Assembly: GCA_018262455.1 (NCBI GenBank)
Contig: JAGSPR010000293.1
Coordinates: 1-8,778, forward strand
Length of the DNA: 8,778 nt
From: Deltaproteobacteria bacterium
Lineage (GTDB): Bacteria; Myxococcota; Polyangia; Haliangiales; Haliangiaceae
Reading direction: 5' to 3'
In this document: positions 1-6,568 of the stretch, piece by piece
Position numbering within the stretch: the first letter of the stretch is position 1
Layout: each line of letters begins with the position of its first letter
Program-made: the position numbers and the translations under genes
Notes under the pieces: model-generated
Databases searched by the model: none
What the model was told of the DNA's origin: nothing
Seen by the model: only the letters and a program-made list of their open reading frames with translations

Positions 1-258
1 CTTCGCCTCGGCCTTGGCGTGCTGCTTGGGCGGCGCGGGCGGTCGGTTGCCGCCGCAGTCGTCCGCCAGCGTCGCCGCGGTCATCTGGACCTTCACCGCG
101 GACGTCGCGGGCGGCTTGTCCGGCGGCTTGATCGCGGGAGGAGTCGGTGGCGCCGGCTGGGTCTGTGTCTGTGTAGCCGGCGCGGGGGAATCCGCGGGTG
201 CGGAAGCCTTGCTGCATCCCAACAGGCCGACGACGACGAGCGCTGTTCCTGGCCGCAT
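1..258 (-). CDS. Pro-rich lipoprotein, partial (C-terminus beyond window)
   Basis: The frame opens with ATG at 258 and stays open to the window edge, giving 86 residues of an unfinished protein. The N-terminus is a short lipoprotein signal peptide: MRPGT, then the hydrophobic ALVVVGLL, then a lipobox ending LLGC with Cys15 as the predicted lipidation site. The mature protein begins CSKASAPAD and continues into a linker rich in Pro, Ala, Thr and Gln (TQTQTQ, then several PP pairs) to about residue 54. After that a more ordinary stretch containing VQMTAATLADDCGG begins, probably the start of a folded domain. A lipid-anchored envelope protein follows from the signal; the function is unknown. It lies 62 bases downstream of the 730-aa gene on the same strand, so co-transcription is plausible. 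No clear Shine-Dalgarno sequence precedes the ATG. Another ATG at 287 is in a different frame and gives an Arg/Ser-rich shadow product, so it was not chosen. Confidence 0.75.
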   Translation of the reverse strand, partial: MRPGTALVVVGLLGCSKASAPADSPAPATQTQTQPAPPTPPAIKPPDKPPATSAVKVQMTAATLADDCGGNRPPAPPKQHAKAEAK

Positions 259-320
259 TCGGTCGAGCGTAACACGCGACCCTTCATGGTTCCCGCGGGG
301 GAGAGCGGGGGACCGATCGG

Positions 321-2513
321 CTACTTCGCGGGCGTCGCCGGCGCAGGAGGCGCGGGGTCCTTGGCTCCCCGACCCCGGAGAATGGTCGTCGATCGGGCCT
401 CCTCGGGCAGCCATGCATCGAGCCTGCCCAGGTACCAGGCACCCGCGAGCGTCACGAGCAGCGCGAGCGCGATGTAGAGCTTCCACGGTCGACGCTTGTC
501 GGCGAACGGATCGTGCAGCGATCGCTTCGCGTCCTTCGGCAACTTCGGGAGCCCCGTCATCGCCGCACCGAACGCGACGTTGACGCGCGCGCGCGCGTTG
601 ATCGCCCAGCCGTTGGCGTCGAGCATGGGGCCGAGGTTCCGTCGTCGCAGCTTGAGCCAGGCAAGCAGCATGGACGGGCCAGAGACCATCATCAGCAACC
701 CGAACAATCCGACTGGCAGCCAGTACCCGAGGCCGAACAGGGTTCCGAACAAGACCCCGACGAGTGTCCCGATGCCACCGATCGCCACGCCGATCGCCGC
801 GACCGTCCCGAGATCGATCTTCTTCGGCTCGATCGCCTTCTCGATCGCCTTCGCCGGCTCGACGGCTTTCGCGTCCGCGTGAGCGACATGGGTGGCGACG
901 CCGTCCAGCTTGGCATGCGAGGCATCCTCGGCAGCGCGGGCGCGTTTGCTGAAGTTGTCCTCGATCATCTTGACGAGCTTCTTGTACGGCGACCAGAACG
1001 CCTGCCGCACGCTGATCGGGCTGCTGATGATCTTCGCGATCGTCGCGTCCCAGTCATTGCCTTGGCGGTCGTAGAACACGCCGTTGCGCCCGACGAACAC
1101 GTTGTCGGAGTCCCCGTTGGTGAGCGCGGCAGCGATCTGACGGGTCGCACCGTGACGCGACAGGTCGCAGTAGATCAGGCAGGCGTCCGACGACCCGGCC
1201 AGGGCGGCATGCTTGCTGCTGTCGGTCACCGGTACGCACAGGTGGAGCGAGCGTGCGTCGAGGAACAGCGTGCCGGCCTGGAACACGCCGTCTTGCTTCA
1301 TGTAAAAGTCGGAGAAGTTGACGAAGTTGCGCAGCACGCGCCCGAAGTCGCGTTGCATCCGAACCAGCTTCGCGACCGCGCTGATCTGGTCGTACTCGGC
1401 GGCGAGCGCCGCATCGGCAGCGATCACCTTGGTGAGCTCCGCCCGGAGCTCCGGGGCGGCGAGGCGCGCGAGCCATGCCGCCTCGAGCGGGTCGACGACG
1501 GTCGTGGGCTTGGCGGAACGCCACGCCTCGAACCCGGCGAGGCGCTCGGTGATCGTCGTGATGTCGCCGCGGGTCAGCACGTCACGCGATTGCAGGATCG
1601 GCGTCACGGTCGCGTCGACGAAGGTTGCGATGCGGGCCGCCCACGCGGGATTGATCGCGGCACCCAGCGGAAGCTTCGAGCTGGCATCGATCCGGGCCAA
1701 GGGCAGGAGCGCGAGCTCTGCGTCGTCGTCGGTGAACATGCGCGGCGCGAGCCCGATCAGCTCGGTCTCCTGTCCAGCCAGCGCACCGGCGGCCCGGGGA
1801 TCGTAGGCGGCGACCCGGCAGCGCACGAAGTGATCTTCGAGCTTGCCGCGCACCGCTGCGAACGCGGCCGCGGCGGCCGCGGTTCCCTCGCCCAGCACGG
1901 CGAGCGACGGCTCCTTGCCCCGAGCGATCCACGCGGCCCGGAGGTCGACCGCTGCGAAGAAGCCATCCGCGAGCGCCTGGTCGATCCCGGCCTTGCCGCT
2001 GCGGTCGAGCTTCGAGCCGCTGCGCGCGATCACCTCCTCGATCGTCTTCTTGAGCTCGGGATCTGGCGTCGAATCAGGGATCACGATCCCGTCGCCGTTG
2101 AGCACCGTCCCGGCGAACGCCTTGGTGATCGAGTTGGCGTCGGCCACCGAGATCGAGCTCTGATCCTGCTTGCCGAGCACGGCGAGCATTCGCTTCGCGG
2201 CGGCGACGACCTTCGGATCGGCGATCGCCGACAGCGCGACCTCGGGCGCCGAGACCAGCACGTCGCCGACGTTCTTGAAGGTCGTGTTGCCCCACGCGAT
2301 CGCGGCCAGCACGTCCTTGACCCGGATCCTGCCGTCGGCATCCTCGTCGAGCAGCGTGAGCGTCTCTTCATCGATGTCGACGCCCTTCGTTGGCATCGCG
2401 AGCGCAATCCAGAGCTTCTGATCGAGCTCCGGCAGCGCCAGGAGATCTTCGCGGTTCCGCAGGCTGACCTGGTCGACGCCGCCGGCGCGGAAGAAATGAA
2501 ACTTGTGAGCCAT
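321..2513 (-). CDS. Uncharacterised 730-aa membrane protein with EF-hand-like loop
   Basis: There is no signal peptide, and most of the protein is soluble and probably cytoplasmic. Residues 56-67 (DEDADGRIRVKD) fit a Ca/Mg-binding EF-hand loop: Asp at 56, 58 and 60, Gly61, Ile63, and Asp instead of Glu at position 12. Residues 211-220 are almost all Ala. Residues 467-512 form a dense, conserved-looking block (GDSDNVFVGRNG, FYDRQGNDWDA, then PISVRQAFWSPYKK). A Lys/Ala/Glu linker with repeated EPAK/IEPKK units (about 548-565) leads into a membrane region: a long hydrophobic stretch at about 568-622, probably two or three passes, and a final helix at about 677-698. A Pro/Ala-rich tail follows. 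I believe similar proteins occur in several phyla, including Bacteroidota, but this is from memory and no function is known to me. The start at 2513 has GAGGA 7 bases upstream. It sits 89 bases after the Cys-rich lipoprotein gene and 62 bases before the next lipoprotein gene, which suggests an envelope-related operon. Confidence 0.85.
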   Translation of the reverse strand: MAHKFHFFRAGGVDQVSLRNREDLLALPELDQKLWIALAMPTKGVDIDEETLTLLDEDADGRIRVKDVLAAIAWGNTTFKNVGDVLVSAPEVALSAIADPKVVAAAKRMLAVLGKQDQSSISVADANSITKAFAGTVLNGDGIVIPDSTPDPELKKTIEEVIARSGSKLDRSGKAGIDQALADGFFAAVDLRAAWIARGKEPSLAVLGEGTAAAAAAFAAVRGKLEDHFVRCRVAAYDPRAAGALAGQETELIGLAPRMFTDDDAELALLPLARIDASSKLPLGAAINPAWAARIATFVDATVTPILQSRDVLTRGDITTITERLAGFEAWRSAKPTTVVDPLEAAWLARLAAPELRAELTKVIAADAALAAEYDQISAVAKLVRMQRDFGRVLRNFVNFSDFYMKQDGVFQAGTLFLDARSLHLCVPVTDSSKHAALAGSSDACLIYCDLSRHGATRQIAAALTNGDSDNVFVGRNGVFYDRQGNDWDATIAKIISSPISVRQAFWSPYKKLVKMIEDNFSKRARAAEDASHAKLDGVATHVAHADAKAVEPAKAIEKAIEPKKIDLGTVAAIGVAIGGIGTLVGVLFGTLFGLGYWLPVGLFGLLMMVSGPSMLLAWLKLRRRNLGPMLDANGWAINARARVNVAFGAAMTGLPKLPKDAKRSLHDPFADKRRPWKLYIALALLVTLAGAWYLGRLDAWLPEEARSTTILRGRGAKDPAPPAPATPAK

Positions 2514-2520
2514 CCCGAGA

Positions 2521-2525
2521 TCCTC
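2521..2525 (-). promoter_or_regulatory. Shine-Dalgarno site for the 730-aa membrane protein
   Basis: On the minus strand GAGGA is followed by 7 bases and then the ATG at 2513. This spacing is typical, and it supports 2513 as the start. Confidence 0.6.
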
Positions 2526-2602
2526 GTGTGGCGCCGCGCAGACAGCGCACCCGGACCGTTCTACCGGTTTTCGTAGGTCCCGGGGTGGCTAGCGACAGGA
2601 TG

Positions 2603-3025
2603 CTACGGGCACTGGCCGCCTTCGACGACAGCGTGAGGCGCGCTGTCAGTGGCGCACTGCAGGTTGCACGTGGAACCTGCCGCACAGGACAGGGAACACG
2701 AGCCCTCGCAGTGCACGGTGCAGGTCGACCCGGTCGCGCAGTTGACGCTGGCGCTGGCGCCGACGGTCACGTCGCACTGCGAGCTGTTGGCACAGCTGAT
2801 CGAGCACGAATCTCCACACGTCCCGGAGCAGTCGTTGTGGTCGCTGCAGCTCAGCGTACAGCTCGAGCCGGAGCATCCCGAGTCTCCGATGTCACACGCG
2901 GATGCGGCGGGACAGCTGCATGAGGTCCCGGTGCAATCCGGGGGAGGCGGGCCCGAGTCGCTGCACGCAGCGAACGCCATCAACGAACCGCAGAGCACCA
3001 ACAAGCGAAGGGGGACCATGAGCAT
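2603..3025 (-). CDS. Cys-rich lipoprotein with 18-residue tandem repeats
   Basis: A 140-residue protein. The N-terminus (MLMVPLRLLVLCGSLMAFAAC) is a lipoprotein-type signal peptide with Cys21 as the likely lipid site; the -3 residue is Phe, so the lipobox is not perfect. The mature part has 21 cysteines counting Cys21. From residue 48 the cysteines follow a period of 18 residues: Cys at positions 1, 5, 9 and 13 of each unit. Units 66-83 and 102-119 have all four; units 48-65, 84-101 and 120-137 have two each at these positions, and unit 48-65 has one more off-register. The core CS[IL]SCA recurs at 74-79 and 110-115. Such a protein is expected to be exported, disulfide-bonded and anchored to the envelope. 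Similar low-complexity Cys-rich lipoproteins are common in myxobacteria, but I know of no function. No Shine-Dalgarno precedes either ATG (3025, or in-frame 3019). A -10-like TATCAT ends 6 bases before 3025. Confidence 0.7.
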   Translation of the reverse strand: MLMVPLRLLVLCGSLMAFAACSDSGPPPPDCTGTSCSCPAASACDIGDSGCSGSSCTLSCSDHNDCSGTCGDSCSISCANSSQCDVTVGASASVNCATGSTCTVHCEGSCSLSCAAGSTCNLQCATDSAPHAVVEGGQCP

Positions 3026-3031
3026 GGCTCG

Positions 3032-3060
3032 ATGATAGGAGGCATTCGATCGCAGATCAC
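3032..3060 (-). promoter_or_regulatory. Candidate promoter for the Cys-rich lipoprotein
   Basis: On the minus strand TATCAT (3037-3032) matches the sigma-70 -10 consensus at five of six positions, which stands out in GC-rich DNA. Seventeen bases upstream lies GTGATC (3060-3055), a weak -35 match at three of six positions. Six bases separate the -10 from the A of the ATG at 3025, so transcription could begin at the start codon itself. This is a single-site pattern match and could be chance. Confidence 0.25.
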
Positions 3061-3178
3061 TGATCGTTCCGTGCGAATTGCATGCGCCCGCCTCGCCGAG
3101 GCTCGTCGGACAACCGGCGGGGGGACATGTGGGCCGATCCCCGACCTGGAGCTCCGGCCGCGATCCTGGTGGGCTCGC

Positions 3179-5767
3179 TCACGCGGATTCGTCGACGGCC
3201 AGCGGCTGAAGCTCGGCCCAGCTGGGGCCAGCCTCGACGCCCACTCGGAGCGGCGGATCGAGCGAGAACGCCTCGCGCATCGCGGTGGCGGCCACGCGCG
3301 CGGCCACGGCGAGCTCGGCCTCGGGGACCTCGAACAGGACCTCGTCGACGATCTGGAGCAGCGGGACCGCGGTCAGCCCCGCGCGTCGGAGCGCGCGATC
3401 GGCGTCCCGCAAGCCGCGGCGCGCGACGTCGGCGACCGAGCCCTCGTGGGTCGCGCGACGCGCCATCCGCTCGGCGTACGATCGATCGTGCGGATCGAGC
3501 GACTCGAGGCCGCCGATCGGCCAGTGCCTGCCGGCGAGGGTCTCGACGTAACCCCGCTCGCGGGCGAGCCGGAGCTGGTCGTCCTGGAACGCGCGAACGC
3601 CAGCGTAGCGACGGTCGAACCGCGCGATCAGGTCCCGGGCCTCCTGCGGCGTGACGCCGAGCTGCAGCGCGAGTGCGCTCGGACCCTGGCCGGCGAACGT
3701 CGCGAAGTTGACGACCTTGCCGATCTGCCGATCGGCATCCGTGATCGCGGCCAGCGGTCGATCGAGCACCGCGCTGGCGGTGAGCGCGTGGATGTCCTCG
3801 CCGGTGCGGATCGGCTCGACGAGCGCAGGGTCCTTCGTGAGGTGCGCCAGCACGTGGAGGCCGAGCTGGTTGTAGTCGACCGAGACCAGCACGCTGCCCG
3901 GCCGGGCCACGAAGGCGCGGCGGATGCGGGCCATCTCGGGGGTGCGCCCCGGTACCCGGCCGAGATCGGGGTTGGTGTTGACGAGCCGCCCCGAGAACGA
4001 GCGCGCGGGGTGAAATCGCGAGTGGACGCGGCCGTCCTCGTCGATGCGTTCGCGCAGCGCGGTGATCCAGCTGTCGCGCATGCGCCGGAGCAAGCGCCAG
4101 CGCAGCACGAGCGGGACGATCGGGTGGGCGTGCTCGATCGGCTCGAGCGCCTCGATCGAGGTGCTCCAGCCGGTCTTGGTGTGGCTGACGATCGGCAGCT
4201 TGAGCTCCTCGAACAGCACGCTGCCGAGCTGCTTGGTCGAGTTGATGTTGAACGATCGTCCCGCGAGCGCCTCGATCTGGTGCTGGAGCTCGCCCTCGAT
4301 CACGGCGAAGTCCTGCTCGGCGCCGTCGAGCTCGCGGGCATCGACGGCGATGCCCGTCAGCTCCATGCGGACGAGCGTGTCGGACAGCTCGAGGTATTCG
4401 GCGAGCAGCGCGGGGGCGAGCTTCGGCGCGAGGGTCTGCCAGATCGCGGCAGCGGCGTCGGCGTGGTGGCCGGCGAGCTCGGCGGCGCGTTCGATCGGGA
4501 GCTGCGCCCACGGCTTGCGCTGGCGGCCGACCCCGCGGACCGTGTCCTCCTCGGGCAGCGCGCGTCCGAGCACCTGCTTGGCGACGATCGCGAGATCGTG
4601 CGGCGCCCAGTTGCTGGGCTGGGTGAGGTGGGAGGCGCACGCCGAGTCTCCCGCGATGCCCGCGAGCCGGATCCCACAGCGCCGGAGCGCGACGATCGCG
4701 GGGATCAGATCGTGGCCAAGCTTGGTGACGTGCTCATCCTCGAGCCATGTCGCCAGGACCTCGGGCCCCCCGACGCTGCGGCCGACGCCGGCGAACGGGA
4801 CGTAGCAGGCCTCGCCGTCGCCAGCCGACAGCGCGATCCCGACCGGCGCACACCACACCGGCGCGGGATCCTCGGTCACGAGCTGGAGTGCGACCGGGCC
4901 AGCGCCCAGCCGGGTCAGCGCCGCCTCGAGCTTGCCCCGCGTGTCGCACACCTCCACCCGCATCGGCGAGCCCTCGGGCGCCAGCAGCTCGACGAACCCT
5001 AGCCGCTCGTACAGCGCGTTGACCGACGATGGTGGCGGCGGCGTGAACGCCAGTGCGTCGAGCTCGACGGGCAACGTCCGGCGATCGTCCAGCCGGGCGC
5101 GCACGAGCTCGTGGCGAACCGCGTCGAGTGACGCGCGGAACGCGTTGGCGGATCGCCCGGCGACGGTGTCGGGGTTCGCGAGCGCGCGCTCGATCGAGCC
5201 GTAGGTCTCGATCAGGGTCGTCGCGCCCTTCGCCCCGATCCCCTTGACGCCAGGCAGCGTGTCCTCGTCGCCGACGAGCGCGAGCCACTCGGCGACCTGT
5301 GCGGGCGGCACCCCGAACCGCTTCTGCACGATCTCGGGCGTGTAGCGCGCGTCCTTGTTCGCGTCGTACCACCACAGCCGATCGCTGACGAGCTGGGCGT
5401 ACCGCTTGTCGGTCCCGACGACGATGACGTCGTGCCCGTCGTCGAGCGCGGCGCGTGCGTACGACGCCACGACATGGGCTTCGTCCTGCGCGTGCACGAC
5501 GTGGAGTCCGAGCGTCTCGAGCAGCGACGCGAGTGCCGGCAGCTGGGCCTGCAACAGCGCCGGCCAGCTCGGCTTCGGCGCGCCCGCATCGATCACGGCC
5601 ACCGCACGCGCAGGCAGCTTGAACGCGAGGACGCGCTCGATCGCGCGCGCCACGGCGAACAGCGCGTTGACCGGTTCGCCAGCCCGAGATCTCCGATCGG
5701 TCGGTACGACCAGGAAGCCCCGGGCGAGCAGGTTGGTGGCAGACGCGATGAGCGTGCGATCGGACAT
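3179..5767 (-). CDS. polA-like: Divergent family A DNA polymerase (DNA polymerase I-like), nuclease sites lost
   Basis: An 862-residue protein with the full layout of DNA polymerase I (E. coli 928, Taq 832). Residues 1-260 are a 5'-nuclease-type domain with the helix-hairpin-helix intact (LPGVKGIGAKGATTLIETYG, 171-190). About 270-460 is a remnant 3'-5' exonuclease fold, and about 460-862 the polymerase. All key polymerase motifs match E. coli Pol I at a constant offset of 74. Kept: Arg594 (R668), Asp631 (D705), Arg680 (R754), Lys684 (K758), Phe688 (F762), Arg767 (R841), Asp808 and Glu809 (D882, E883). Changed: Gly636 (E710), Ala692 (Y766), Arg771 (N845), Glu775 (Q849), Val807 (H881). The exonuclease acids are replaced by Q295, V297, A357 and H435. 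In the nuclease domain the first Asp is Ser9, EADD reads DEAH (95-98), GDKD reads TDKR (119-122), and about a dozen residues covering the Arg/Tyr-Lys arch are missing. The yadH stop lies 39 bases upstream in the same frame with no ATG, GTG or TTG between, which fixes the start at 5767. No Shine-Dalgarno is evident. DNA synthesis in the cytoplasm is likely but unproven; this is probably a paralogue of the housekeeping enzyme. Confidence 0.88.
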   Translation of the reverse strand: MSDRTLIASATNLLARGFLVVPTDRRSRAGEPVNALFAVARAIERVLAFKLPARAVAVIDAGAPKPSWPALLQAQLPALASLLETLGLHVVHAQDEAHVVASYARAALDDGHDVIVVGTDKRYAQLVSDRLWWYDANKDARYTPEIVQKRFGVPPAQVAEWLALVGDEDTLPGVKGIGAKGATTLIETYGSIERALANPDTVAGRSANAFRASLDAVRHELVRARLDDRRTLPVELDALAFTPPPPSSVNALYERLGFVELLAPEGSPMRVEVCDTRGKLEAALTRLGAGPVALQLVTEDPAPVWCAPVGIALSAGDGEACYVPFAGVGRSVGGPEVLATWLEDEHVTKLGHDLIPAIVALRRCGIRLAGIAGDSACASHLTQPSNWAPHDLAIVAKQVLGRALPEEDTVRGVGRQRKPWAQLPIERAAELAGHHADAAAAIWQTLAPKLAPALLAEYLELSDTLVRMELTGIAVDARELDGAEQDFAVIEGELQHQIEALAGRSFNINSTKQLGSVLFEELKLPIVSHTKTGWSTSIEALEPIEHAHPIVPLVLRWRLLRRMRDSWITALRERIDEDGRVHSRFHPARSFSGRLVNTNPDLGRVPGRTPEMARIRRAFVARPGSVLVSVDYNQLGLHVLAHLTKDPALVEPIRTGEDIHALTASAVLDRPLAAITDADRQIGKVVNFATFAGQGPSALALQLGVTPQEARDLIARFDRRYAGVRAFQDDQLRLARERGYVETLAGRHWPIGGLESLDPHDRSYAERMARRATHEGSVADVARRGLRDADRALRRAGLTAVPLLQIVDEVLFEVPEAELAVAARVAATAMREAFSLDPPLRVGVEAGPSWAELQPLAVDESA

Positions 5768-5806
5768 CGTGAGAGATCGGGGAACCAGATCGGGGGAGCC
5801 CGTGGG

Positions 5807-6568
5807 TCAGGTCTTCATCTTGTAGCCGGTCTTGAACACCCACCACACCGCGGTCATGCAGAGCACCAGGAAGCCGAAGATCATCCCGAGGCTGACCGCG
5901 ACGTTGACGTCCGAGGTGCCGTAGAAGCTCCAGCGGAATCCGCTGATCAGGTAGACCACCGGGTTCAGCAGGGCGATCTTCTGCCACACCGGGGGCAGCA
6001 TGTTGATCGAGTAGAACGCCCCTCCGAGGAACGTCAGCGGCGTCACCACCATCACCGGGATCAACTGGAGCTTCTGGAAGCTATCGGCCCACAGGCCGAT
6101 GATGAAGCCGAACAGACTGAACGTGACCGAGGTGAGCACGAGGAAGCCCACCATCCAGATCGGGTGCAGGATCTCGTACGGCACGAACACGCGCGCGGTC
6201 ACGAGGATCAGCGTGCCCAGCATGATCGACTTGGTCGCCGCGGCGCCGACGTACCCGATCACCACCTCGAGCGAGGACACGGGCGCCGACAGCAGCTCGA
6301 AGATCGTGCCCGAGAATTTCGGCAGGTAGATCCCGAACGAGGCGTTGGAGATGCTCTCGCCGAGGATCGACAACATGACCAGGCCGGGAATGATGAACGC
6401 GCCGTAGCCGACGTCGCCAACCTGGCCCATCCGCGACCCGATCGCCGAGCCGAAGACCACGAAGTAGAGCGACGTCGTCAGCACCGGCGAGGCGATGCTC
6501 TGGACGACGGTCCGGAACGTGCGCGCCATCTCGAACCGGTAGATCGCGCGGATCGCGTGGACGTTCAT
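5807..6568 (-). CDS. yadH: ABC-2 type transporter permease, YadH-like
   Basis: A 253-residue inner-membrane permease that should pair with the ATPase encoded just upstream to form an exporter. About six membrane segments are visible: roughly 22-44, 57-73, 107-129, 138-160, 168-188 and 224-246. The family signature is clear near 177-213: [19 protein letters not shown] followed by [13 protein letters not shown]. This closely resembles E. coli YadH (256 aa) in length and in blocks such as [11 protein letters not shown]. The open frame continues upstream to 6973 inside the ATPase gene, but that extension is Arg/Asp-rich shadow sequence. The ATG at 6568 overlaps the ATPase TGA and has a good Shine-Dalgarno site, so it is the start. 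The exported substrate cannot be read from the sequence; ABC-2 exporters of this type handle drugs, lipids or polysaccharides. Confidence 0.92.
   Translation of the reverse strand: MNVHAIRAIYRFEMARTFRTVVQSIASPVLTTSLYFVVFGSAIGSRMGQVGDVGYGAFIIPGLVMLSILGESISNASFGIYLPKFSGTIFELLSAPVSSLEVVIGYVGAAATKSIMLGTLILVTARVFVPYEILHPIWMVGFLVLTSVTFSLFGFIIGLWADSFQKLQLIPVMVVTPLTFLGGAFYSINMLPPVWQKIALLNPVVYLISGFRWSFYGTSDVNVAVSLGMIFGFLVLCMTAVWWVFKTGYKMKT

Noticed and set aside
1862..1880. Two overlapping GCGGCCGC motifs as a possible repeat element
   Set aside because: They encode a short poly-Ala run in the 730-aa protein and extend no further.
2552..2575. Hairpin ACCG-TTCTAC-CGGT followed by TTTT on the plus strand
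   Set aside because: The T run would terminate plus-strand transcription, but no plus-strand gene is present; on the minus strand, where the genes are, it has no T run.
513..2576. 687-residue open frame on the plus strand, and others such as 3032-5002 and 5432-6712
   Set aside because: Their products are very rich in Arg, Asp, Glu, Gly and His without recognisable domains, and each lies opposite a gene with clear family motifs or signal and membrane segments. Long antisense frames are expected in GC-rich coding DNA.
3046..3072. Cluster of GATC palindromes upstream of the Cys-rich lipoprotein, possible operator
   Set aside because: GATC is dense throughout the window, so the cluster is not distinctive.
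3090..3102. Small hairpin (5-bp stem, 3-base loop) between the polymerase and the Cys-rich lipoprotein genes
   Set aside because: There is no run of T after it on either strand and the stem is short, so it does not qualify as a terminator.
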